From contig NZ_CP149130.1 of assembly GCF_037811135.1 (NCBI RefSeq), positions 3,682,501 to 3,746,500 on the forward strand: DNA of 64,000 nucleotides, read 5' to 3'. Source of the stretch: Aeromonas rivipollensis. GTDB taxonomy: Bacteria; Pseudomonadota; Gammaproteobacteria; Enterobacterales; Aeromonadaceae. The stretch's first letter is position 1; every line of letters starts with the position of its first letter. The translations under genes were made by a program, and so were the position numbers. Under the pieces are notes generated by a model. It did not search any database, was not told the DNA's origin, and saw only the letters and a program-made list of their open reading frames with translations. This document shows positions 54,719-61,452 of this stretch, piece after piece.

Positions 54719-54775
54719 TCATTAAATAAAGTTATTGGTTTATTTATATTGTAAGGAGGCGCTCATTAAGTAAAG
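54719..54775. promoter_or_regulatory. Direct-repeat operator between MFS and regulator genes
   Basis: CTCATTAAATAAAG (54719-54732) and CTCATTAAGTAAAG (54762-54775): 13 of 14 identical, 43 bases apart (about four helical turns), in an AT-rich stretch. The first copy begins just outside the MFS start codon. Confidence 0.65.
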
Positions 54776-54878
54776 CAGATTGTTGATTTAAATCTCCCCG
54801 CTACCCATAATGACCCTATCAACGCCAGTGCCGCCCTGGCTTTCCCACAGCGAACACCTGTCGACAACGAGATCCCCC

Positions 54879-55502
54879 ATGAATGCCAGCACCGACAAGA
54901 TCCTCTACCTGCTGAAGACTCAGGGCCCCCAGAGCGCCGCCGCACTGGGGGAGCAGTTGCAGATGACCTCCATGGGCGCCCGCCAGCATCTGACGGCGCT
55001 GGAGGCCGACGGCTGGGTCGGCTTCAGCGACGAGGCGCGGGGCCGAGGGCGCCCGATACGGCTCTGGCACCTGACCGAGCTGGCCTGGCAGCGCTTCCCA
55101 GACACCCACAGCGAGCTGACACTGCAGCTTATCGACGACGTGCAGCAGCTGTTTGGCGAGAGCGGCCTGGATCAACTGATCGCGCGGCGGGAGCAGCAGA
55201 TGCTGAGCCGTTATCAGGCCGGACTGACCCAGCCGGCGCTGGCGGATCGGCTGGCCGCGCTCAAGGAGCTGCGCAGCCGGGAAGGCTATATGGCGGACAT
55301 GAGCCAGGAGGAGGATGGCAGCTGGCTACTATGGGAGAGTCACTGCCCCATCTGCGCCGCGGCGCGGGCCTGCCGGGGCTTTTGCCGGAGCGAACTGGCG
55401 CTGTTTCGCCAGTTGCTGGCACCAGCCGGGGTGGAGCGGGAGCAATACCTGCTGGACGGGGACAGGCGCTGCCTCTATCGCATCCGGCCGCCGCAGGCCT
55501 GA
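54879..55502 (+). CDS. SufR-like regulator with four-cysteine motif
   Basis: Regulator of 207 residues related to the COG2345 group that includes SufR. A winged helix-turn-helix occupies about 1-65 (GEQLQMTSMGARQHLTALEA). The C-terminus has four cysteines, Cys156, 159, 165 and 169 (CPICAAARACRGFC), a pattern that holds an iron-sulphur cluster in SufR-type proteins. So it probably senses redox, iron or oxygen; the cluster is inferred from spacing. The start at 54879 follows a weak GAG. It is divergent from an MFS exporter, with direct repeats between them. Confidence 0.84.
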   Translation: MNASTDKILYLLKTQGPQSAAALGEQLQMTSMGARQHLTALEADGWVGFSDEARGRGRPIRLWHLTELAWQRFPDTHSELTLQLIDDVQQLFGESGLDQLIARREQQMLSRYQAGLTQPALADRLAALKELRSREGYMADMSQEEDGSWLLWESHCPICAAARACRGFCRSELALFRQLLAPAGVEREQYLLDGDRRCLYRIRPPQA

Positions 55503-55812
55503 GGATGCCGGAGCGCAGAAACAACAAAGCAGGCGCCGGGATGCCTGCTTTGTTGCCTTCGGGGAGGGGATGCTCTCGTTCCAGCCCGTCGTTTCCCGAT
55601 AAGGTCGGACGGCTGATGGGGTTGTTGACCCGGTAAGGTCCTTCACCACAGAGGCCTGGTCGGGCATCTGTCTTGCCACCGGAAGATGAAACCATGGTAC
55701 TCCTGCCGGTGCGGTGAGTGGTTGTGAAGTAGTAGGTATTTTCAGTTGTTTTTGCAATAGTTCACCCTTAATCTAGGAAAAGTGAATCAGTAATTGCAAC
55801 GAGGAACGGAGA
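55503..55812 (+). other. Region between regulator and lrp-like gene
   Basis: About 310 bases with no gene: the terminator at 55523-55554, then the promoter region of the Lrp-family gene. No operator stands out. Confidence 0.4.
55523..55554. terminator. Terminator after SufR-like gene
   Basis: Twelve-base perfect stem AACAAAGCAGGC/GCCTGCTTTGTT with an eight-base loop. Confidence 0.85.
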
Positions 55813-56289
55813 ATGCTGAAACTTGATCGCATAGACAGGCATATTCTGGAGTTGATGCAGGAGAATGGCCGCATCAGCAACCTGGAGCTGGCCGAACTGG
55901 TCGGGCTCTCCCCCTCTCCCTGCTCGCGCCGGGTCAAGGCGCTGGAGGATGCCGGTCTCATCGATACCCACGTCACCCTGCTCAACGCCCGCCAGCTGGG
56001 GCTCACCCTCACCGCCTACATTCACATCTCCATGGACAGGCACACCCCCGAGCGGTTCGAAAACTTCGATCGGGCCATTCAGGATCTGCCAGAGGTGCTC
56101 GAATGCGACCTAATCACCGGCAATGACGCCGACTACCAGCTCAAGGTGGTGGTGCGGGACATGGAGCACTACCAGCACTTCCTGCTGGACAAGCTGACCC
56201 ATATCTCGGGGGTGACCGGAGTGCGCTCCAGCTTCGTGCTGCGCCGCATCAAGCACAAGACGGCGCTGCCCCTCAACCACCTGGGCTGA
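55813..56289 (+). CDS. Lrp/AsnC family regulator
   Basis: Lrp/AsnC regulator of 158 residues. The N-terminal helix-turn-helix (LDRIDRHILELMQENGRISN followed by LAELVGLSPSPCSRRVKALE) binds DNA; the C-terminal RAM domain (about 65-145) binds an amino acid and assembles octamers. The family motif ALEDAGLIDTHVTLLN and the RAM segment ECDLITGNDADYQLKV are clear. Targets are unknown; no obvious amino acid gene adjoins it. AACGGAG lies near the ATG at 55813. Confidence 0.93.
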   Translation: MLKLDRIDRHILELMQENGRISNLELAELVGLSPSPCSRRVKALEDAGLIDTHVTLLNARQLGLTLTAYIHISMDRHTPERFENFDRAIQDLPEVLECDLITGNDADYQLKVVVRDMEHYQHFLLDKLTHISGVTGVRSSFVLRRIKHKTALPLNHLG

Positions 56290-56309
56290 GGGCCAGAGGC
56301 GCAAAAAGC

Positions 56310-56336
56310 AAGAGGAGGCCCAGGCCTCCTCTTTGT
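56310..56336 (+). terminator. Terminator after lrp-like gene
   Basis: Nine-base stem AAGAGGAGG/CCTCCTCTT with loop CCCAGG, then TTG. It lies between convergent genes. Confidence 0.75.
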
Positions 56337-56363
56337 CGTCTCTGATGTCAGGTAGTGACAGGG

Positions 56364-56681
56364 TCAGACGCCGACCTGGCTGACGTCCTGCACCTGCAAC
56401 AGCCAGCCGGCCTGCTCCTGCTGGGGTTCGCCGCTCAGTCGCAACCGCTCCCCCTCTGACACCCACTGCCCCTCGGGCAGGGAGACCAGCAGACTCTCGC
56501 TGCCGTTGTCGAACACCCAGCGATCTTCGCCAAGCGACTCAATCAGATAACCTTCCATCTCCACTCTGGACTCGGCTTGCCAGGACGGCGCAACGGAATC
56601 ACGGCTCTCGATGAAATCCCCCTGAACACCAAAACTGGCCAGCCCCCACAGAATGGAGAGCCCGACGATGGATGACTGCAT
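56364..56681 (-). CDS. Small exported OB-fold-like protein
   Basis: Protein of 105 residues with an N-terminal signal peptide (about 1-20). The mature part is beta-rich: VEMEGYLIESLGEDRWVFDN, SESLLVSLPEGQW, GERLRLSGEP and GWLLQVQDVS, a five-strand pattern like the bacterial OB-fold (BOF/YgiW) family. Similarity is by pattern, not by conserved residues, so this is a tentative fold call. A GAGAGAGA tract precedes the ATG. Function unknown; YgiW-type proteins act in envelope stress tolerance. Confidence 0.62.
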   Translation of the reverse strand: MQSSIVGLSILWGLASFGVQGDFIESRDSVAPSWQAESRVEMEGYLIESLGEDRWVFDNGSESLLVSLPEGQWVSEGERLRLSGEPQQEQAGWLLQVQDVSQVGV

Positions 56682-56825
56682 CTCTCTCTCCTCTCATGAA
56701 ACTGTGGGGCCAGTATGGAAAGGGAAGCATGAGTGCACCATGAACAAGGCCGCAAAGTGCAGGCGAGATCGCGAAAAAAACCGGCCAAGGGGCCGGCTGT
56801 GTCATTTTATGGCGTCTGGATCACA

Positions 56826-57056
56826 CTATTTGGCAGCTTCCTCTGCCATTCGAACCGCCCTTGGCTTATTCGTCCACATGGCCAGGCCGCGGTGATCCGC
56901 GCAGATCCCCTCGTCAGTGGCGGCCCGAACCCGGACCCCGTCCTTGCAGAGGGCCTGCCAGGCATCGGCATCGTCGATCTGCAGTTCGGAGCGGGGATAG
57001 GAGGTGTCGGCGCAGCCACTTAGCAGCAGAACAAGCAAGGGTAACCAGGGTTTCAT
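56826..57056 (-). CDS. Small hypothetical lipoprotein (76 aa)
   Basis: Lipoprotein of 76 residues. The signal peptide MKPWLPLLVLLLSGC gives a lipobox LSGC with Cys15. The mature part has two further Cys (ALCKDG and GICADH) that could pair, and no known domain. CTGGAG precedes the ATG at good spacing. I do not recognise the family. It lies between the small exported protein and the OhrR-like regulator, all on the minus strand, with no clear functional link. Confidence 0.68.
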   Translation of the reverse strand: MKPWLPLLVLLLSGCADTSYPRSELQIDDADAWQALCKDGVRVRAATDEGICADHRGLAMWTNKPRAVRMAEEAAK

Positions 57057-57086
57057 CGGATGGCTCCAGGCAAGAAGGGAGAGAGA

Positions 57087-57512
57087 TCAGCGCCCGAGCT
57101 GGGTCGCCACGCGATCGCAGAGTCGCTTGAGCTCGGCCAGCTCGGCATCGGCCAGATCCACCTGGTTGCGCAAGTTGTCCGCCAGACAACACTCCCTGAC
57201 CCCCTGCTGCAACTGGCGCCCCGCCTCGGTCAGGCGGATGCATTTTTGCCGCTCGTCTTCGCTGGAGACGGTGCGGGTCAGCCAGCCCTTGCTCTCCAGC
57301 CGCTTGACGATGGGGGTCAGGGTGCCCGCATCCAGGCCGGTCTCCTGACCAATCTCCTTGAGACTGACCTCGTCCCGCGCCCAGAGCGACAGCATCACCA
57401 GGTACTGGGTGTAGGTCAGATCCAGCTTGTCCAAGAGCGGCCGATAGGCACGCATCACCGCATTGGAGGCGCTGTAGAGGGCAAAACAGACCTGCTTTTT
57501 CAATTCACTCAT
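57087..57512 (-). CDS. OhrR-like MarR family redox regulator
   Basis: MarR-family repressor of 141 residues close to OhrR. Cys9 in KKQVCFALYSASNAV matches the reactive cysteine of OhrR that is oxidised by organic hydroperoxides; LTYTQYLVMLSLW is the OhrR-type dimer/helix signature. The winged helix contains LKEIGQETGLDAGTLTPIVK and the wing SSEDERQKCIRLTEAG. GAGGT precedes the ATG at 57512. Extra Cys residues near QGVRECCLADN could join the oxidation chemistry. It is divergent from an NADPH oxidoreductase with two identical candidate operators between, so oxidant-induced derepression is likely. No ohr gene is adjacent. Confidence 0.9.
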   Translation of the reverse strand: MSELKKQVCFALYSASNAVMRAYRPLLDKLDLTYTQYLVMLSLWARDEVSLKEIGQETGLDAGTLTPIVKRLESKGWLTRTVSSEDERQKCIRLTEAGRQLQQGVRECCLADNLRNQVDLADAELAELKRLCDRVATQLGR

Positions 57513-57570
57513 GGGGCACCTCGCTGACGACTGGGGCCAGTATACCCCAGGACAACTGAGGTCTGAATAA

Positions 57571-57635
57571 TTTGCACACAAAACAGTTGTCACCCCGTCT
57601 TTTCGGGATTAACCTGATTTTATTTTGCACACAAA
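57571..57635. promoter_or_regulatory. Twin operators between OhrR-like and oxidoreductase genes
   Basis: The 12-mer TTTG-CACA-CAAA occurs identically at 57571-57582 and 57624-57635, both followed by (A)CAG. The 53-base offset is five helical turns. Each is an inverted TTTG/CAAA, fitting a MarR dimer at each promoter. Confidence 0.75.
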
Positions 57636-57711
57636 CAGAATGCCCGAGCCGCCACCTCAGCCCACTGGCTGGCGCGGCGCCGACGGCCCCCTACCCCGCT
57701 GGAGAACGACC

Positions 57712-58716
57712 ATGACCCCGATCAGCCATCAGATTCAACTGCTCCGTCGCCCGACCGGCCTGCCCACCCAGAGCGACTTCATCTTGAAGGAGGTGCCTTT
57801 GCCCGCGCTTCAGGAGGGAGAGGTGCAGGTGGCCAACCAGTGGCTGTCAGTGGACCCTTACATGCGTGGTCGCATGAGCGAGGCCAAGAGCTATGTGCCC
57901 CCCTTCCCCCTGAACGGCCCCCTCGACGGCGGTGCCATCGGCACAGTGCAGGCCTCCCGTCACCCCGACTTCAAGGTGGGTGACCAGGTGAGCAGCATGC
58001 TGGGCTGGCGGGATGCCTTCGTCGCCAAGGGGGAGCAGCTGACCCGGTTGCCCGCCACGACGCTGCCGTCCCAACTCTTCCTCGGCGCCCTCGGCATGCC
58101 GGGCATGACCGCCTGGGCGGGCTTGCACAAGGTCGCCCGCCTGCAGGCCGGTGAGACCCTGCTGGTCTCGGCCGCCTCAGGCGCGGTCGGCACCATGGCG
58201 GTGCAGCTCGCCAAGCGGGCCGGTGCCAGGGTGATCGGCTCCACCGGCTCAACCGACAAGGTCGCCTATCTCAAGACCCTGGGCGCCGATGCGGTGATCA
58301 ACTACAGGGAGACGCCGGATCTCGACGCCGAGCTGGCCCGCCTCGCTCCGGAGGGCATTCAGGTCTATTTCGAGAACGTGGGAGGCGCCATGCTGGACGC
58401 GGCCCTCAACAACATGGCGCTGCACGGGCGCATCGTCCTGTGCGGCCTCATCGAGCAGTACAACAGCAATGGCGAGGCAAAGGGCCCGCGCAACCTCTCC
58501 CAGATGATCCGCAAGCGCATCCTGATGCAGGGGCTGCTGGTCTCCGATCACTGGCAGCACTACGGGGACTTCCTGGCCGAGACCATCCCCGCCTTCGAGG
58601 CTGGCGCCCTGCAGGCCGAGGAGACCATCAGCGAGGGGCTGGCCAGCATGCCGCAGGCCTTTATCGGGCTGTTCGAGGGCCGCAACACCGGCAAGATGCT
58701 GGTCAAGCTGAACTGA
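57712..58716 (+). CDS. NADP-dependent oxidoreductase (CurA/LTB4DH type)
   Basis: Medium-chain reductase of 334 residues in the CurA/leukotriene B4 dehydrogenase branch, zinc-free NADPH-dependent reductases of activated double bonds (enones, alkenals). The NADPH loop is SAASGAVGTMAVQLAKRAGA; the family blocks WLSVDPYMRGRM and GALGMPGMTAWAGL are clear, and VYFENVGGAMLDAAL follows. I start at the ATG at 57712, with CTGGAG upstream; a longer frame upstream runs through the operator. It is likely repressed by the divergent OhrR-like regulator and detoxifies lipid-peroxidation aldehydes or enones. Its coding end is followed by a decayed tandem copy (58732-58798). Confidence 0.92.
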   Translation: MTPISHQIQLLRRPTGLPTQSDFILKEVPLPALQEGEVQVANQWLSVDPYMRGRMSEAKSYVPPFPLNGPLDGGAIGTVQASRHPDFKVGDQVSSMLGWRDAFVAKGEQLTRLPATTLPSQLFLGALGMPGMTAWAGLHKVARLQAGETLLVSAASGAVGTMAVQLAKRAGARVIGSTGSTDKVAYLKTLGADAVINYRETPDLDAELARLAPEGIQVYFENVGGAMLDAALNNMALHGRIVLCGLIEQYNSNGEAKGPRNLSQMIRKRILMQGLLVSDHWQHYGDFLAETIPAFEAGALQAEETISEGLASMPQAFIGLFEGRNTGKMLVKLN

Positions 58717-58798
58717 CAAGCGGCCGGCACCGGCCTTTATCGACAGTGGCAAGCCGAGGGGCATAGCGCCGGCAAGAGGCCGGTCAAGCTGGACTGAC
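58656..58798 (+). repeat. Tandem copy of the oxidoreductase gene's 3' end
   Basis: Copy 1 is the last 62 bases of the gene (58656-58717); copy 2 is at 58732-58798. Shared stretches include GGCCTTTATCG, CCGGCAAGA, GGTCAAGCTG and ACTGAC with the stop codon. Copy 2 has point changes and about five inserted bases. It codes for nothing. Confidence 0.83.
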
Positions 58799-58838
58799 GG
58801 CCTGCCAGCCACAGTGGGGCCCCTGGCTGGGTATTTAC

Positions 58839-58888
58839 CATCTGCCCGGCAGATGTGATATCGCGATAGCCATCTGATTGGCAGATAG
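58839..58888. promoter_or_regulatory. Cluster of three palindromes
   Basis: CATCTGC-CCG-GCAGATG (58839-58855), TATCGCGATA (58859-58868) and CATCTG-ATTG-GCAGATA (58871-58887). The first and third are near-repeats of one another. It lies about 120 bases before the Nudix gene, upstream of a terminator; a binding site or RNA structure is possible. Confidence 0.5.
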
Positions 58889-58938
58889 ATAAACGGCAAG
58901 ATCCTGTCTCCCCGGGATCATCCAGCGGCAACTTGCGA

Positions 58939-58975
58939 AACGGGCCCATCCGTCCTAAGGTGGGCCCGTTTTTAT
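58939..58975 (+). terminator. Terminator before the Nudix gene
   Basis: Ten-base stem AACGGGCCCA/TGGGCCCGTT with a 12-base loop, followed by a T run (TTTTTA). It ends the oxidoreductase transcript. Confidence 0.82.
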
Positions 58976-59008
58976 AGTGTCATCCCGTTTCGGCAAGGAG
59001 CTCTTCTT

Positions 59009-59452
59009 ATGTCCACTCCCTATCCTCGCGTCGGGGTCGGTGTCATCCTCGTCAACCATCAGGGCCAGGTGCTGCTTGGCAAGCGCCAGGGGAGCCACGC
59101 CCCCTACTGGTCCATCGCCGGTGGCCACCTGGAGCTTGGCGAGAGCTTCGAGTCGGCGGCCATCCGGGAGGTGGCAGAGGAGACAGGTTTTCTCATCACC
59201 AACCCCAGCGTCATTGCCGTCACCAACAACCTGGAGACCTGGCGCGAGAGCGGGCTGCACTACATCTCTGTCACCCTGCTGGCCGAGGTGGAGGGCGAGC
59301 CGCAACTGCTGGAGCCGGACAAGTGCGAGGGCTGGGTCTGGTGCGATCCCCGCGCGCTGCCCGAACCCCACTTCGATGCCAGCCGCCAGTCCATCGCCTG
59401 CTGGCTGGCCGGACGCTGCTATCTTCCACAGCCGGGCCAGCCGACAGAGTGA
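59009..59452 (+). CDS. Nudix hydrolase
   Basis: Nudix hydrolase of 147 residues. The Nudix box is complete at 38-60: GGHLELGESFESAA then IREVAEETG, with the metal-binding REVAEE. Homologues of this length (MutT/NudF-like) hydrolyse nucleoside diphosphate derivatives; the substrate here is not known. AAGGAG lies upstream of the ATG at 59009. The last 61 coding bases, encoding IACWLAGRCYLPQPGQPTE, are the first unit of a 62-bp tandem array that continues for about 240 bases past the stop. Because the first unit is always read in frame, unit loss would keep essentially the same C-terminus. Confidence 0.92.
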   Translation: MSTPYPRVGVGVILVNHQGQVLLGKRQGSHAPYWSIAGGHLELGESFESAAIREVAEETGFLITNPSVIAVTNNLETWRESGLHYISVTLLAEVEGEPQLLEPDKCEGWVWCDPRALPEPHFDASRQSIACWLAGRCYLPQPGQPTE

Positions 59453-59689
59453 CCATCCCCTGCTGGCTGGCCGGACGCTGCTATCTGCCGCAACCGGGCC
59501 AGCCGACCTAATCCCCATCGCCTGCTGGCTGGCCAGGCGCTGCTATCTGCCGCAGCCGGGCCAGCCGACCTAATCCCCATAGTCCACTGGCTGGCGGGGC
59601 ACTGCTATCTGCCACAGCCGGGCCAGCCGACCTAATCCCCATCCCCTGCGGGCCGGACACTGTTACCTGCCGCAGTCGGTCGCATAAAC
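59392..59689 (+). repeat. 62-bp tandem array formed from the Nudix gene's 3' end
   Basis: Unit starts at 59392, 59454, 59516, 59578 and 59640 (the last incomplete). Each full unit has CTGGCTGG, CTGCTATCT and CCGGGCCAGCCGAC; units 2-4 end CTAATCCC, with the stop triplet TAA, where unit 1 has AGAGTGAC. Divergence rises toward the distal end. The period is not a multiple of three, so later units are noncoding. There are no spacers, so this is not CRISPR. Confidence 0.93.
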
Positions 59690-59724
59690 ACCGCCCCCCG
59701 CCGTAGCCAGCAACCCAGCCAGAA

Positions 59725-59753
59725 TTGTCATAAAAAAGTCATCACTCTGTCAT
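59725..59753 (+). promoter_or_regulatory. PhoB box with three half-sites
   Basis: TTGTCAT (59725), AAGTCAT (59736) and CTGTCAT (59747), each separated by four bases: exact 11-bp periodicity, as in tandem PhoB sites. It lies 38 bases before the chromate-transporter homologue. A -10 box is not obvious. Confidence 0.72.
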
Positions 59754-59790
59754 ATCATCCCTGTCCATCTGCGATGACGACAGGGAGTAA

Positions 59791-60933
59791 GTGGTGGGAC
59801 AGGTATTCCTTCAATTTCTGTGGCTGGGCTGCATCAGCTTCGGCGGGCCGGCCGCCCATATCGGCTACTTCCAGCGCACCTTTGTCCAGCGTCTGGGCTG
59901 GCTCAGCCAGGCCGAGTATGCCCAGCTGCTGGCCCTGTGCCAGCTGTTGCCAGGTCCCGCCTCCAGCCAGCTCGGTTTTGCCATCGGCCGCCACCGGGCC
60001 GGCCTTGGGGGAGCGCTCGCCGCCTTCATCGGCTTCACCCTGCCCTCCTTCCTGCTGTTGCTGGTTGCCGCCATCGGCGTGGGCCAGCTAGGCAATAACC
60101 TCTGGCTGGATGGGGCCCTGCACGGCCTCAAGCTGCTGGCACTGGTGGTAGTGGCCGATGCCGTGCTCACCATGAGCCGCCAGTTCTGCAAGACGGTGTT
60201 GCAACAGGGAGTCATGGTGGCGACCGCCGCCGCCCTCTGGTGGCAGCCCGGCCTGCTGACCCAGCTGGGAATGCTTTTGGGGGCGGCCCTGCTCTGCGCC
60301 CAGCGGGAGGCGGTCGGCGCCCCTCCTGCAGCGCCACAAGCCCGCAGCGCCCCCCACTGGCCGACCCTGCTGCTGTTTGCCCTGCTGTTTGTCGGCCTGC
60401 CGCTGCTGGCCCAGGGCCCCGCCAGCCAGCTGATCGCCGACTTCTATCGGGCGGGCAGTCTGGTGTTCGGCGGCGGCCACGTGGTGCTGCCCCTGCTGCA
60501 GGAGAGCGTCGGCCACAGCCTCAGCCAGCAACAATTCCTGACCGGCTACGGCCTGGCTCAGCTGGTGCCCGGCCCCATGTTCACACTGGCCTGCTACCTC
60601 GGCGCCCAGCTGTTGCCCGCCGCGCCGCTGGCGGGCGCCCTGCTGGCAACCCTCGCACTATTCTTGCCGGGCTTTTTGCTGCTGTGGGCCCTGGGCCCCT
60701 GCTGGCAAAGCTGGCTGGCCCACCCCAGGCTGGCGGGGGCCGTGGCCGGCATCAACGCCGCCGTGGTGGGGCTGCTGCTGGCTGCCCTCTATCAGCCGGT
60801 GTGGCAGAGCGCCGTGCTGGCACCGACCGATCTGGCGCTGGCCGCCGTCGCCTTCTATCTGCTGCGCGTCATCAGGCTGCCCATACTGGCGCTCGCCGCC
60901 CTGCTGGTGGGAGCCAGCCTGCTGCTGATCTGA
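59791..60933 (+). CDS. Chromate transporter family protein (ChrA-like)
   Basis: Two-domain CHR family membrane protein of 380 residues. Each half carries the family pattern: FGGPAAHIGYF and LLPGPASSQL in the first, FGGGHVVLPLL and LVPGPMFTLA in the second, with about ten to twelve hydrophobic segments. ChrA exports chromate in characterised cases, but many homologues have unproven substrates. The start is a GTG at 59791, with GGGAG upstream. PhoB-type half-sites just before it suggest phosphate-starvation control, hinting at an oxyanion role. Transcription ends at a strong terminator (60954-60989). Confidence 0.86.
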   Translation: MVGQVFLQFLWLGCISFGGPAAHIGYFQRTFVQRLGWLSQAEYAQLLALCQLLPGPASSQLGFAIGRHRAGLGGALAAFIGFTLPSFLLLLVAAIGVGQLGNNLWLDGALHGLKLLALVVVADAVLTMSRQFCKTVLQQGVMVATAAALWWQPGLLTQLGMLLGAALLCAQREAVGAPPAAPQARSAPHWPTLLLFALLFVGLPLLAQGPASQLIADFYRAGSLVFGGGHVVLPLLQESVGHSLSQQQFLTGYGLAQLVPGPMFTLACYLGAQLLPAAPLAGALLATLALFLPGFLLLWALGPCWQSWLAHPRLAGAVAGINAAVVGLLLAALYQPVWQSAVLAPTDLALAAVAFYLLRVIRLPILALAALLVGASLLLI

Positions 60934-60953
60934 GGGCCAACCAGGACCCTATA

Positions 60954-60989
60954 AAAAATGGCGCCTCCGCAAGCGGAGGCGCCATTTTT
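60954..60989. terminator. Strong bidirectional terminator
   Basis: Seventeen-base arms beginning AAAAATGGCGCC around a tiny CAAG-type loop. It lies between the convergent chrA-like and msrB genes. Confidence 0.93.
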
Positions 60990-61003
60990 CATTTCTAACG
61001 CTT

Positions 61004-61396
61004 TCAGGCGTCGGTATCGGGCTCGAAGTCCAGGCTCAGGCTGTTGACGCAGTAGCGCTGGCCTGTTTCGGTCGGCCCGTCCGGGAAGACGTGCCCCAGG
61101 TGGGAGCCGCACTGGCTGCAGGTGATCTCCACCCTTGCCATGCCGTGGCTGCGATCTTCTGTGTAGGTCACTGTCCCCGCGATGGCCCGATCGAAGGAGG
61201 GCCAGCCGCAGCCGGAGTCAAACTTGGCATCCGCATGGAACAGTACGCTCTTGCAGCAGACGCAGAGGTAGTCACCGCTCTTGCGATTGTGCAGCAGGGC
61301 GCCGCTGTAAGGGCGCTCTGTGCCCTTCTCCCAGCAAACGTGAAACTGTTCGGCACTCAATTTGCTGCGCCATTGCTCGGGATTGTTGCCCTTCAT
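61004..61396 (-). CDS. msrB: Peptide methionine (R)-S-oxide reductase
   Basis: MsrB, reducing methionine-R-sulphoxide in proteins (130 residues). Catalytic Cys116 is in GQRYCVNSLSL; a possible resolving Cys63 is in SGCGWPSF; the structural zinc is held by Cys45/Cys48 (CVCC) and Cys93/Cys96 (CSQC). No signal peptide. AGGAG lies before the ATG at 61396, where the family start MKGNNPEQWRSKL begins. It lies 56 bases downstream of glgX on the same strand with no terminator between, so it may be transcribed with the glycogen operon. Confidence 0.96.
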   Translation of the reverse strand: MKGNNPEQWRSKLSAEQFHVCWEKGTERPYSGALLHNRKSGDYLCVCCKSVLFHADAKFDSGCGWPSFDRAIAGTVTYTEDRSHGMARVEITCSQCGSHLGHVFPDGPTETGQRYCVNSLSLDFEPDTDA

Positions 61397-61452
61397 ACCG
61401 ACTCCTTGCCTTTTATCACGGCGCCCAGCATACCCACTCGGACGCCCCGACT

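Noticed and set aside
59392..59689. CRISPR array
   Set aside because: Units are directly adjacent without spacers, and the first is coding sequence of the Nudix gene.
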